64,000 bases of DNA from Saccharibacillus alkalitolerans (GTDB taxonomy: Bacteria > Bacillota > Bacilli > Paenibacillales > Paenibacillaceae), in NCBI RefSeq assembly GCF_011090185.1, contig NZ_JAAFGS010000004.1, forward strand, positions 186,001 through 250,000, given 5' to 3'. Shown here piece by piece: positions 34,363 to 42,879 of the stretch (position 1 is the first letter of the stretch; the number at the start of each line of letters is the position of its first letter). The notes under the pieces are model-generated. The model saw only the letters and a program-made list of their open reading frames with translations. It had not been told where the DNA came from and made no database searches. The translations under genes were made by a program, and so were the position numbers.

Positions 34363-35805
34363 TCAATGGCCCGAAGGCGCGGAAAGTCCCGATTTTTCGA
34401 TCGTTACGCGGCTCTCGTCGTTCAGTCCGCGAATTTCTGCTTGCTTGCCCAGCTTGTAATATTCGAACTTGACTCTCGATACCGCCGAAGCGGCCGAATG
34501 ATCCCATACATGCGAATGCGAAAAGTCGATAACCACTTTATCCGGATCGGCTGCCGGCGTAAAGTAATCCACGAAATGCGAGGCCGTCCCGAAGAACATC
34601 TGCCCGCGAACCTCGTATACTTTTACCCCGCCGCTCATTTCCGAAGTCACTTTCAGCCGCGCGATTTTCCAACCGAAATGCAGCGTGCACAGCACGACGC
34701 CCACGCCTACGCCGATCGACAGATTGTCCGTGGCGACGACGATGCCCACCACGACCAGCATGACGACCGTATCGGCCAGCGGTATTTTGTTGATCCGGGT
34801 CAACGAGCTCCAATCGAAGGTCCCGATCGAAACCATGATCATGACTCCCACAAGCGCCGCCAACGGAATTTGACTGACGATATCGCCCAGCAGCAGCAGG
34901 ATGACCAACAGGAACGCGCCCGCCGTAAAGGTGGACAGCCGGCCGCGGCCGCCCGACTTGATGTTGATGACGGACTGCCCGATCATCGCGCAGCCGGCCA
35001 TGCCGCCGAAGAAGCCGGTCACGATATTGGCAATGCCTTGTCCGCGCGCTTCGACGTTTTTGTTGCTTTTCGTTTCCGTCATATCGTCCACGATCGTGGC
35101 CGTCAGCAGCGACTCCAGCAGGCCGACCATCGCCAGCGAGATCGACACGGGCAGAATGGTCATCAGCATGCTCCATGTGAGATCGATCTGCGGAATATGG
35201 AACAACGGCGGCGTACTGCCGAGCTCTCCCATCTGTCCGACCGTCTTCACATCCAGACCCAGCCATACCGCGATCAGCGACATGACGACGATCGCCACCA
35301 GCGGAGCCGGAACCGCCTTCGTGAAGCGAGGCAAAATATAAATGATCGCCAGCGTCCCGGCTATGATGGCGTACATGGCCGGACCCGCGCCGACAAACTG
35401 CGGCAGCTGGGCCATAAAAATAATGATCGCCAGCGCATTGACGAAGCCCGTCATTACGGGCTTCGGAATAAACGTAATGAACCTTCCGATTCCGAGTACG
35501 CCGAGCAGCACCTGAATAACCCCGGCCAGAACGCCGGCCGCGAGCAGATACTCCATCCCGTGATCGCGGTACAAACTTCCCATCAGCACCGCCATCGCTC
35601 CCGTCGCCGCCGAGATCATGCCGGCCCGTCCGCCGACGAACGCGATCACGATCGCAATGACGATGGAAGCGTGCAGGCCGACGATCGGATCGACACCCGC
35701 CACGATCGAGAATCCGATCGCTTCCGGAATAAGCGCGAGCGCCACCGTGATGCCGGACAGAATGTCGCCGCGCACGTTGCCGAACCACTGCTTTCTTAAC
35801 TCCAT
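34363..35805 (-). CDS. SulP (SLC26) family anion transporter with STAS domain
   Basis: A 480-residue transporter. The first 370 residues hold 10-12 membrane segments with SulP signatures (ALALIPEAIGFSIVAGVDP near the start, FIPKPVMTGFVNALAIIIF). The last 100 residues form a cytoplasmic STAS domain (VYEVRGQMFFGTASHF, VVIDFSHSHVWDHSAASAV). Substrates in this family include sulfate, bicarbonate and dicarboxylates; the sequence most resembles the YbaR/BicA-like subgroup, but the substrate is not certain. ATG 35805 fits AGAGGATGG; ATG 35811 overlaps it. It is a single gene. Confidence 0.9.
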   Translation of the reverse strand: MELRKQWFGNVRGDILSGITVALALIPEAIGFSIVAGVDPIVGLHASIVIAIVIAFVGGRAGMISAATGAMAVLMGSLYRDHGMEYLLAAGVLAGVIQVLLGVLGIGRFITFIPKPVMTGFVNALAIIIFMAQLPQFVGAGPAMYAIIAGTLAIIYILPRFTKAVPAPLVAIVVMSLIAVWLGLDVKTVGQMGELGSTPPLFHIPQIDLTWSMLMTILPVSISLAMVGLLESLLTATIVDDMTETKSNKNVEARGQGIANIVTGFFGGMAGCAMIGQSVINIKSGGRGRLSTFTAGAFLLVILLLLGDIVSQIPLAALVGVMIMVSIGTFDWSSLTRINKIPLADTVVMLVVVGIVVATDNLSIGVGVGVVLCTLHFGWKIARLKVTSEMSGGVKVYEVRGQMFFGTASHFVDYFTPAADPDKVVIDFSHSHVWDHSAASAVSRVKFEYYKLGKQAEIRGLNDESRVTIEKSGLSAPSGH

Positions 35806-36071
35806 AACCATCCTCTTTCCATGGACATTTGTAAAAAATGGCCCGTATGATGTTGTTGAGTTTTCCCCTCTCAGAAAAACCCGGGTCCGTTATAGTCAAG
35901 ACCCTCATTATACAGAACGGAAAGAGATCCGGCCAGCAGAGCAAAACGGCAGAAAAAGGAGTCAGGAGGCCATTTTCGGCTCTTTTCGCCTCCCGTCACG
36001 CTTCATTCTGCCTTTTTTGAAAATTTACACATAAAATTTGTATTTTCACGATTTTCATTTGCGAAATCCGT

Positions 36072-37745
36072 CTAGAATCGGCCCGATTTAAAAATGGAGA
36101 ACAGCAGCAGCATCACCATCAAGACGGCGACGACCAATCCCATCTCGATGATCGGATAATTCCAAATCACCGTCTCTTTGCCCGCGACCGCCGCCCCGAT
36201 GACGAGGCCCGCCATCACGATGCAAAACCCCAACAGCACGATGCTGAAGGCCAGACGGTTGACCAACCGGTCCATTCCTTTGGAAGCCCGCCGCAGCTCG
36301 GGCATCTCCAGCTCGACCTTGACCCGGCCGCCGCTGATAAACGATGTCAGATGCCGCAGCCGATCCGGCAGCCCGGCAAGCGAATCGGTCAGGCCCAGCG
36401 CCCCGCTGACCGCCTTGCGGCCGAGACGCGCCGGACCGAGCTTCTCGCGCGCCAGCTTGCGGCCGAACGGCTCGGCGAGCGTCACGATGCTGAGCGTCGG
36501 ATCGAGACGTTCGACCATGCCTTCGGTCGTCACCAACGCCTTGCCCAGCAGCAGCAGATCCGGCGGAATGCCGATGCCGTGCTGTCTGGCCGTCGTGAAA
36601 AAGTCGTTGACGACCTGCCCCAGGTTCACCTCGGAAAACGGCACATTATAGTAGCGCTCCCTCAGCCGGTCCAGATCCCGACGCAGCGCGAGCAGGTCGG
36701 TCTCTTCGGGCACCATGCCCATCCGGTTGATCGCCCGTACCATCGCCGGCGTATCCTGCCGCATCAGGGCGATCACGAGGGAAGCGAGGTACTCCCGCAT
36801 GTCCGAACTCAGACGTCCGACCATGCCGAAATCGAGAAACGTGATCGAACCGTCTTTCATGATCAGCACGTTGCCCGGATGAGGATCCGCATGGAAAAAG
36901 CCGGCGATGAAAATCTGGTTCAGCACGGCGTTTACGATCAGCGAGGCGATGTTTTTGACATCATACCCTTTCTGTTCGAGCTGATCCCGATCGGCGGGCT
37001 TGATTCCTTCGACATAGCTCATCGTCAATACCCGTTCGGACGTATGATCCCAGAACACCTCGGGCACGTGAATATGTTTGTCCTGCTGAAATTGCTTGGC
37101 TATCCGCTCCATGTTGCGCGCTTCCGACGTATAGTCCAGCTCCGCTTCCATCGAACGCGAAAACTCTTCGACGAGCTGGGGCATTTGATAGCGGTTCACC
37201 CATTCCCACCGTTTCTCTCCGAGCGAGACCAGATCGTGCAGGATCTCAAGGTCCCGCATAACGAGTTTTTTGACGCCGGGACGCTGTACTTTGACCGCGA
37301 CGCGGCGCCCGCCTTCGATCAGGCGCGCGCTATGTACCTGCCCGATCGAGGCGGCGGCGATCGGCTGCTCCGAAAACTCGCTCATCACGTTCTCGATCGG
37401 TCCTCCCAGCTCCAATTCGACAATGCGCCGGGCTTCTTCCGCCCCGAACGGAGGCACGTCGTCCTGCAGTTTCGCCAGTTCCTGGACGACGGAAGCCGGC
37501 AGCAGATCGGAGCGGGTGCTCGCCAGCTGACCCAATTTGATAAACGTCGGCCCGAGTTCCTCGAACACAAGCCGAATGCGCTCTCCCAGCGTTTTCGTTT
37601 CAGGCGCTTCGCGCCGAATCCAGCGAATGGGCAGACGTAGCACACGCGTCAGCCCCATCTCCTCGACCATATAGCCGAAGCCGTGCCGGATTAAAGCGAC
37701 CGCGATTTCCCGGTAGCGGCCGGCATGGCGGATATGGACGGCCAT
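36072..37745 (-). CDS. UbiB/ABC1/AarF family atypical kinase
   Basis: A 557-residue protein of the UbiB (ADCK) family. The family-specific KxGQ motif is in FIKLGQLASTRSDLLP (about residue 75); the A-rich loop is AAASIGQVHSA; the catalytic and metal motifs are FHADPHPGNVLI and ITFLDFGMVGRL. Two hydrophobic segments at the C-terminus (about 500-520 and 530-550) anchor it in the membrane. Relatives support quinone or isoprenoid lipid metabolism. It is translationally coupled to the upstream phasin-like gene (1-base gap; the CGGAG site lies in that gene's end), a pairing seen widely in Firmicutes. Confidence 0.93.
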   Translation of the reverse strand: MAVHIRHAGRYREIAVALIRHGFGYMVEEMGLTRVLRLPIRWIRREAPETKTLGERIRLVFEELGPTFIKLGQLASTRSDLLPASVVQELAKLQDDVPPFGAEEARRIVELELGGPIENVMSEFSEQPIAAASIGQVHSARLIEGGRRVAVKVQRPGVKKLVMRDLEILHDLVSLGEKRWEWVNRYQMPQLVEEFSRSMEAELDYTSEARNMERIAKQFQQDKHIHVPEVFWDHTSERVLTMSYVEGIKPADRDQLEQKGYDVKNIASLIVNAVLNQIFIAGFFHADPHPGNVLIMKDGSITFLDFGMVGRLSSDMREYLASLVIALMRQDTPAMVRAINRMGMVPEETDLLALRRDLDRLRERYYNVPFSEVNLGQVVNDFFTTARQHGIGIPPDLLLLGKALVTTEGMVERLDPTLSIVTLAEPFGRKLAREKLGPARLGRKAVSGALGLTDSLAGLPDRLRHLTSFISGGRVKVELEMPELRRASKGMDRLVNRLAFSIVLLGFCIVMAGLVIGAAVAGKETVIWNYPIIEMGLVVAVLMVMLLLFSIFKSGRF

Positions 37746-37746
37746 C

Positions 37747-38133
37747 TTACTCCGCCGTCGTTTCCCCGGTAGTCCCCGGTCGGTAGTTGTTCGTTTCCGC
37801 GGCCGGGTCCGCCGTCGCTTCCGGCTTAGCGCCTTCGAGCTCCGCCACGCGCTGTTCCAGCACCGCAATGCGCTGTTCCAGGCTCACGACGTCGCTGCCG
37901 GCCGGCACGTCGAGTTCCTGCAGCACGCGGCGCACCTGCTCCTGAACCATGCCTTTGATCGCGGAACGTTCCTCTTCCCCGCGCTCGATCAGCCTGTTCA
38001 CGACGGCTTTCGATTCGGACGGCGCGATTTCGCCTTTCTTTACCAGATCGTCGACGACTTTTTCCACTTTTTCCTTGCTTGCTACAGTCAGACCGATTCC
38101 CAGCGACAATGCCTTTTTCAACAGATCACTCAT
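37747..38133 (-). CDS. Phasin-like coiled-coil protein
   Basis: A 128-residue, highly charged, helical protein: MSDLLKKALSLGIGLTVASK, then the long amphipathic segment EKVEKVVDDLVKKGEIAPSE and a predicted coiled coil (SLEQRIAVLEQRVAELE, about residues 85-101). The tail is disordered and Pro/Thr-rich. This is the pattern of the phasin/PHA-granule-associated (COG3937-like) proteins found next to ubiB-like kinases. ATG 38133 follows GGAGGAATCATTC. There are no PHA synthase genes here, so the role may be scaffolding for the membrane kinase rather than granule coating (inference). Confidence 0.8.
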   Translation of the reverse strand: MSDLLKKALSLGIGLTVASKEKVEKVVDDLVKKGEIAPSESKAVVNRLIERGEEERSAIKGMVQEQVRRVLQELDVPAGSDVVSLEQRIAVLEQRVAELEGAKPEATADPAAETNNYRPGTTGETTAE

Positions 38134-38210
38134 GAATGATTCCTCCGTTTTCAAATGGAATACGTTCGCTTGCCCCGTCTGCGTCAGGCCCGCGCGGCGG
38201 CGGTCCCCCG

Positions 38211-39071
38211 TCAGACGGTGTCTTCCGCCTGCGCGACTTCCCTGCTTTGCGCTTCTTCCCCGCGGGAAGCCGCGTAATACTTCGCCAATTCGACCATCAT
38301 GCTGCCCATCCGCTCTTCCCTGGGCGCGATCACCCGGTCAATGCCTTCTTCGCGGATCGACTGGGCCGTCACCTTGCCGACCGCCACGGCTACCACTTCG
38401 TTGTCGAAGGAAGCGCGCAGCGCTTCTTCGAGGCCGCCGGCCGCGGCATGCTGAATCAGGAAACGTACCTGCGGCGCGCTCGTGAACGTCACGGCGTCGA
38501 CCCGGCGTTCCAAAATGTCGTCCAGCAGCTGCTGGAGCTGTTCTTCCGGCGGCGCGATATGCCGGTAAGGCAGAACCGTGCGCACCGATGCTCCCCGCCC
38601 TTCCAGCCAGTCCACCAGCTTCGGAGCCGGGTCGCCATGCAGCTGGACGAGAACGCTGCCGCCGGCAAAGTCGTATTGCTCCATCTGCCGCAGCAGACCT
38701 TCGGTACTGCCGTCGTCGTCGCGCACGAGCGGAGCAAGCCCCCTCTTCTTCAACGCGTTCGCGGTCTTGTATCCGCGCGCCGCGATCTTGGACTGCGCCA
38801 ACGTGTCCATGAAGGCCTCGCCCAATTCCATTTCCTGAGCCGCATTGATGAGCGCTTCTAAGCCCATGCCCGTCGTCAAGACGGACCATTCGGGCTTCAA
38901 CCGAATCCATTCGGAGATCCCGCTCCCCAGCTCCGGTTCGTCCAGGAACACCGTTCCCTGCGCCGGACGAATCAGTGCCGTTCCTCCCATGTTCTGCACG
39001 ATTTTGCTCAGTTCCTCCGCTTTGCGCGGTCCCGTAATCGCGATGCGTTTTCCTTCCAGCCTCTTCGCCAA
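38211..39071 (-). CDS. hemD: Uroporphyrinogen-III synthase-like protein
   Basis: A 286-residue protein resembling HemD. The N-terminal segment KRIAITGPRKAEELSKIVQN and the second-domain motif VDAVTFTSAPQVRFLIQHA are characteristic of the two-lobed uroporphyrinogen-III synthase fold, along with VVAVAVGKVTAQSIREEGID near the C-terminus. TTG 39071 has GGGGAAGGGG 7 bases upstream and gives the usual N-terminus; longer in-frame starts lack sites. It is not in a hem operon, so it may be a second HemD-like protein rather than the heme pathway enzyme. The symbol is by family only. Confidence 0.75.
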   Translation of the reverse strand: MAKRLEGKRIAITGPRKAEELSKIVQNMGGTALIRPAQGTVFLDEPELGSGISEWIRLKPEWSVLTTGMGLEALINAAQEMELGEAFMDTLAQSKIAARGYKTANALKKRGLAPLVRDDDGSTEGLLRQMEQYDFAGGSVLVQLHGDPAPKLVDWLEGRGASVRTVLPYRHIAPPEEQLQQLLDDILERRVDAVTFTSAPQVRFLIQHAAAGGLEEALRASFDNEVVAVAVGKVTAQSIREEGIDRVIAPREERMGSMMVELAKYYAASRGEEAQSREVAQAEDTV

Positions 39072-39438
39072 GCGATTTGCCCCTTCCCCTATCCTTATAT
39101 AGAAGGCTTCCCCTGCGGACGTCATCAACAACCGCTTAAAAACCGACGCTTTCCGCCTTCCGGCTGCTTTGCATTTATTTTCGCTTCCCCAGCGCAAAAT
39201 TGCAACCGCCGCAGGCAAAACGCCCGAATCGCTTAAAGGAATCGACCCTCTCTTTTACCCTAAAAATACTTATATTCACTTTCGATCAAAATTACTATCA
39301 TATCCTTCCCGACTCTTCCGATATATAATTTAACCCACAATTGAATTTTGCGCGTTATCCGCTTTCGAACGAGGCTTCCCCTTTCGGAACCGTTCCGGCC
39401 GCCCGTTTTCCTTCCTGTTTTTTCCTTGATAAAAGCGA
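39072..39438. other. AT-rich region upstream of the peptide-receptor cluster
   Basis: It holds one TATAAT (39324-39329) without a matching -35. I see no gene, inverted repeat or terminator. It probably contains regulatory sites for both divergent genes. Confidence 0.4.
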
Positions 39439-39468
39439 TTGACCTTTATTCATTTCTTCATGTATATT
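39439..39468 (+). promoter_or_regulatory. Probable SigA promoter of the first receptor gene
   Basis: TTGACC (39439-39444), 18-base spacer, TATATT (39463-39468), 80 bases upstream of the start codon. Confidence 0.6.
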
Positions 39469-39547
39469 GTAAATTACTAGTATTAAAAGAATTATATGAG
39501 AAGCTTCGAATTTGAATGGATTTTAGCAACGCGAGCGAGGTGCAGAC

Positions 39548-40930
39548 ATGGAAACGACAATTACTCTCCGTTCGGAAATCGAAAAAGGCATCGCGGAACT
39601 CGGGATGAACTTTTCCAGCTTCGGCGAATTATCCGGCATCAACCGCGGCATCTTCAGCGCCATCCTCAACGGCAGCCCGCCGAAGCCGATCTCGCTGAAT
39701 CAGATGGAGGCCATTACCCGCGCTTTCGGCAGGCCGGAAGGCTGGATGTTCGATCTTTATATTGAAGAATGTTTTTACGACGGGAAGCCTAACCGCCGCC
39801 GCGTCGAACCTTTCCTGATCCGCTGCGCCGAACTCGGACGAACGGACTGCATCCGCGAAGTGCTGTCCCGCCTGCTCGAAGATCTGAAGCATATCTCGAT
39901 GATCTTCGACATCGCGGAGACTCTTTTCATGTCGGGAAAAATTCAGGAATCGCTGATTTTTTACGAATGCGTGGTCGAGAACGAAAAGTATCATCATTCC
40001 GAGCGGCTGGCGGTCAGCCACTACCGAATTTTCCGTGCCGCGATCGGCGAAGACAACGAACAGAATCTCCGCGCCGCGCTGAGGTTCGAACCGTTTTGCG
40101 GAAAGCTGCCGGAGCATCATCGCCTGGACGGGCTGCTTCAATTGACGAACGTGTATTATTCTCTTGAACGCTGGAAAACCACGGAACATTATGCGGATGA
40201 GTTGATCGAGTTTTCTCAAAGCGTCTATGAAAACGAAACTTTGAAAAGAAATAAAAATAAAAAGTACGAACCTTTAATGACGGAACGTCCGCTCGTAAAG
40301 TATTACGGTCAGGGATATTTAGTCAAAGGCGGGATGCTTGAAGCTCAAGGTCATTATAAAGAGGCCAAGCGTTTTATCGAACGGTATGCCGATCTAAGCT
40401 GGTTTGAGGGTCTGGACGAGGAAGGAAGGAACGAAGTAGACAAGTTCAAGCTTTTTGCGGAAGCCAACCTGTTCAATCTCGAAGTGTTGATGGGAAATTT
40501 TGAATACTTGGATAAGTACACAATTTTTTTGGAAGAACATCCTCAAGAAATCTTGCCCAGCCTTTTAACCATTATCGAGTCCGCGAATAAACACAATTTC
40601 TTCATCGACCAAGTGATCCACAAATTTTCCGCCTATATCGGTCATGAAGAAAACCCTCCCGAGATTGAGCAAAACTACTACGGATCGACCACCATTAATC
40701 GGATCTTGCCCAATCTTTTTTATGAGCTTTCCATCTACTACGTCAAAAAAGAAAATTATGCGACTGCCATTGATTATTCTTTACAAGCACTCGAAAAATC
40801 TATTAAAATACGCAATAAGAACGTATTTATGAAATGTGTTCCTTTTTTCGAAGAATTCAGAATATTTGCGACGTCCGAGCACAAAAAGAAGTATGAAGCG
40901 ATTATGAAGGAGATGTATCAAAATGCGTAA
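39548..40930 (+). CDS. RRNPP/AimR-like peptide receptor regulator 1 (HTH + TPR-like)
   Basis: A 460-residue cytoplasmic regulator. Residues about 5-65 form a Cro/XRE-like helix-turn-helix (LSGINRGIFSAILNGSPPKP, then SLNQMEAITRAFG). The conserved linker ECFYDGKPNRRRVEPFL follows, then about 360 residues of helical TPR-like repeats. This is the architecture of AimR/NprR/PlcR receptors and of the arbitrium-like (Alo) receptors reported in Paenibacillus. Start: ATG 39548 after GCGAGGTG. The secreted-peptide gene at 40923 overlaps its end. By my count GC is 55-60% in the first half but 28-45% after about 40200, suggesting a recombined sensor half. The target promoters are unknown. Confidence 0.85.
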   Translation: METTITLRSEIEKGIAELGMNFSSFGELSGINRGIFSAILNGSPPKPISLNQMEAITRAFGRPEGWMFDLYIEECFYDGKPNRRRVEPFLIRCAELGRTDCIREVLSRLLEDLKHISMIFDIAETLFMSGKIQESLIFYECVVENEKYHHSERLAVSHYRIFRAAIGEDNEQNLRAALRFEPFCGKLPEHHRLDGLLQLTNVYYSLERWKTTEHYADELIEFSQSVYENETLKRNKNKKYEPLMTERPLVKYYGQGYLVKGGMLEAQGHYKEAKRFIERYADLSWFEGLDEEGRNEVDKFKLFAEANLFNLEVLMGNFEYLDKYTIFLEEHPQEILPSLLTIIESANKHNFFIDQVIHKFSAYIGHEENPPEIEQNYYGSTTINRILPNLFYELSIYYVKKENYATAIDYSLQALEKSIKIRNKNVFMKCVPFFEEFRIFATSEHKKKYEAIMKEMYQNA

Positions 40931-41054
40931 GTCTATTGCAGGTACTATTTTGGTTTTCGCTGCGTCCTTTTTGCTCTTTGCTCTTCCGGTCAGCCCGGCC
41001 CACCTTGACGCGGACCTCGTCATCAAGCCGCTGGTTAACGGAATCGGAACCTAA
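40923..41054 (+). CDS. Secreted signal pro-peptide (Phr/AimP/AloP-like)
   Basis: A 43-residue frame beginning MRKSIAGTILVFAASFLLFA: positive N-terminus, hydrophobic core, then a likely signal peptidase site after VSPA. That leaves a 17-residue tail HLDADLVIKPLVNGIGT, from which a short C-terminal peptide could be cut. The ATG overlaps the receptor stop by 8 bases in another frame and has AAGGAG 10 bases upstream inside the receptor gene, giving translational coupling. A strong terminator follows 10 bases after the stop. Size, order and coupling match the receptor/pro-peptide pairs of RRNPP systems. The mature signal is not known. Confidence 0.8.
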   Translation: MRKSIAGTILVFAASFLLFALPVSPAHLDADLVIKPLVNGIGT

Positions 41055-41063
41055 GCGCGTATA

Positions 41064-41108
41064 AAAACGAACGGCCCTGCGTTTTCCATACGCAGGGCCG
41101 TTCGTTTT
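41064..41108 (+). terminator. Terminator of the receptor 1/peptide operon
   Basis: A 19-bp perfect stem AAAACGAACGGCCCTGCGT/ACGCAGGGCCGTTCGTTTT with a 7-base loop and T residues. Confidence 0.93.
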
Positions 41109-41216
41109 TATGCTTTCATAACCGGCTTGTGAAGGACTCATGCGGATAAAGCCGTTATCTTTGCTGCGCTAGCCCTAAAGCGGCGCCTTTTTCTAGGAAA
41201 GAGCATTAGCGGAACC

Positions 41217-41252
41217 GTCGGCTTCGGATTCAATCCGCTGCCGGCTTTTTTT
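41217..41252 (+). terminator. Terminator or attenuator in the leader before receptor 2
   Basis: GTCGGC/GCCGGC outer stem, 2x2 internal loop, CGGAT/ATCCG inner stem, 3-base loop, then seven T residues. It lies 109 bases after the previous terminator with no recognised gene between, so it may attenuate transcripts starting in 41109-41216. Confidence 0.7.
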
Positions 41253-41381
41253 GCGCTTATTTCTTCGGATTATCGCTTCCAATAGGCTTTGCGGCTCTTT
41301 AAAACGGCTCGGGATGTGCAAAATCCCGACAAGTTTTTTTCTGAACGCAGCACCGCAACGCAGGGAGATATTAAAGATATA

Positions 41382-41412
41382 TCGCTATCGTTTCGCTATC
41401 GGCGTTTATAAT
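41382..41412 (+). promoter_or_regulatory. Activator-type promoter of receptors 2 and 3 with paired direct repeats
   Basis: TCGCTATCG occurs at 41382-41390 and 41393-41401, an 11-base period (one helical turn). A perfect TATAAT lies at 41407-41412. The position of the -35 box is occupied by the repeats and has no TTGACA-like sequence, which suggests an activator or a repressor site. The gap 41413-41531 to the gene shows nothing further. Confidence 0.6.
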
Positions 41413-41531
41413 AAATCAATTACAGCCCCTACCCAGCCGCGGGCTCAACCGGGCGCAAAGCGCTTTACCCGCTCCGCAGCCTGCGCCATTCGCCGGATTG
41501 GCCTTTCATATTTCTGACCGAGGTGTACGAC

Positions 41532-42869
41532 ATGATGACAACTTCCAACCCACTCCGCTCGGCCATCACCCAGAATATGTGGAAGCTGGGATACAATTTC
41601 GCCGTTTTATCCGAAAAATCGGACATTCACCGTGGGACGCTCAGCATGATTTTTGTCGGCGGAAATTCCCGGATCAGTCCGATGTCTTTCCACCATCTAA
41701 CCAAAATTTCCAGAGCGCTCGAACTGCCGGAAGACGCCTTTTTCAATCTGTATGTCGATGAATGCTTCTTCTGCGGAAAGCCCAATTGGAGCCGGATCGA
41801 GCCTTTTCTTGAACGCTGCATCGAGATGGGGTATCCGGACTTTCTCGAAAAAGTGCTTCACAGGCTGAAAGGCGAACCCCGCTATCTGCCGCTGCTCTTT
41901 CAACTCGCGGAGCGGCAGCAAAAAGAAGAAACCAAACCGTTGACCGAACGTTTATATGAATATGTGCTCGCCCATAACAGGGACCGCCATTCGGACGAAA
42001 AGGCGATATGCCATTACCGCCTCTTCCTGTTCGAGCTGAGCGAGGACGAAGAGAACAATTTCAGGGCGCTGAACGCTTTTCTGCCTTACCGCGATAATCT
42101 GCCGTACGGATTGAAATTGGAGTCGCTGATCGTCATGGGAAACCTCTGCTACAACCGGATGGACACCGAAGCGCTGGAGAATGTGGCCGACGAGCTGATC
42201 GCGCTCTGTCTGCATCTGTTCGGCACGGAAGAGCATCCGCCTGACAAACCGTTCAAGCCCGACCGCAAGCTGGAACGGCCTGCGGCCGTTTATTACGGGC
42301 ACGGTTACATGATGAAGCAGATCGCGCTTTCCGAAAGGAACGAGTATCAAGAAGCCGAAGCTTGTTCAAGCCTTTACGAAAGTCTCGGCTGGCTGGCCGG
42401 TTCGGAAGACGGCGCGGAAGAAGCCGTGTCGATGCTCCGACGCTTTGCCCATGCCAACCGTGTGGGATGCCGGCTGCTGGCGGGAGACCTTGACGCGCTG
42501 CCGGCATACATCCGGCTGCTGGAAGCTTATCCGAAGGAGACGGTATCCGGCCTGATCGTTCTTCTTAAGACGGCGACCCGCTGCGCGATTTCCGTCGATC
42601 CCTGGCTGCGCCGCTTCCCGCTCGATTTGCAGAAGTATTTGGATTTGCAGGACGACGCCGGCTCCAGGCAGCTCAGCCGCAACCGATTCGCCCGCCTGCT
42701 GTATCAGCTCGCTATCTACCACTTCAGCCGGGGACGGCTCGAAGAGTCGCTTCAGGCGGCTCTGCAGAGCTGCGAGCTGTCCCATCAATTGAACAATCAC
42801 CGGATGTTCCGCCTGCTTTCCTCTCTCACGCTGATGTACAGCGGGCAGGCGGAACCGACCGAGCTCTGA
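41532..42869 (+). CDS. RRNPP/AimR-like peptide receptor regulator 2
   Basis: A 445-residue paralogue of the receptor at 39548: N-terminal HTH (LSEKSDIHRGTLSMIFVGGN), linker ECFFCGKPNWSRIEPFLERC, then TPR-like helices. It is more diverged than the other two, with a changed HTH recognition segment and a slightly shorter sensor. ATG 41532 has GAGGTG 6 bases upstream (GTG 41523 is inside that site). It is followed after 10 bases by receptor 3, hence an operon. No peptide gene is linked, so it may sense the peptide of receptor 1, a peptide from elsewhere, or none. Confidence 0.82.
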   Translation: MMTTSNPLRSAITQNMWKLGYNFAVLSEKSDIHRGTLSMIFVGGNSRISPMSFHHLTKISRALELPEDAFFNLYVDECFFCGKPNWSRIEPFLERCIEMGYPDFLEKVLHRLKGEPRYLPLLFQLAERQQKEETKPLTERLYEYVLAHNRDRHSDEKAICHYRLFLFELSEDEENNFRALNAFLPYRDNLPYGLKLESLIVMGNLCYNRMDTEALENVADELIALCLHLFGTEEHPPDKPFKPDRKLERPAAVYYGHGYMMKQIALSERNEYQEAEACSSLYESLGWLAGSEDGAEEAVSMLRRFAHANRVGCRLLAGDLDALPAYIRLLEAYPKETVSGLIVLLKTATRCAISVDPWLRRFPLDLQKYLDLQDDAGSRQLSRNRFARLLYQLAIYHFSRGRLEESLQAALQSCELSHQLNNHRMFRLLSSLTLMYSGQAEPTEL

Positions 42870-42879
42870 GAGGTGCATC

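Noticed and set aside
32433-34472. A 679-codon plus-strand frame rich in Ala across the helicase gene
   Set aside because: It is antisense to the RGG-like tail and the helicase motifs of the clear minus-strand gene.
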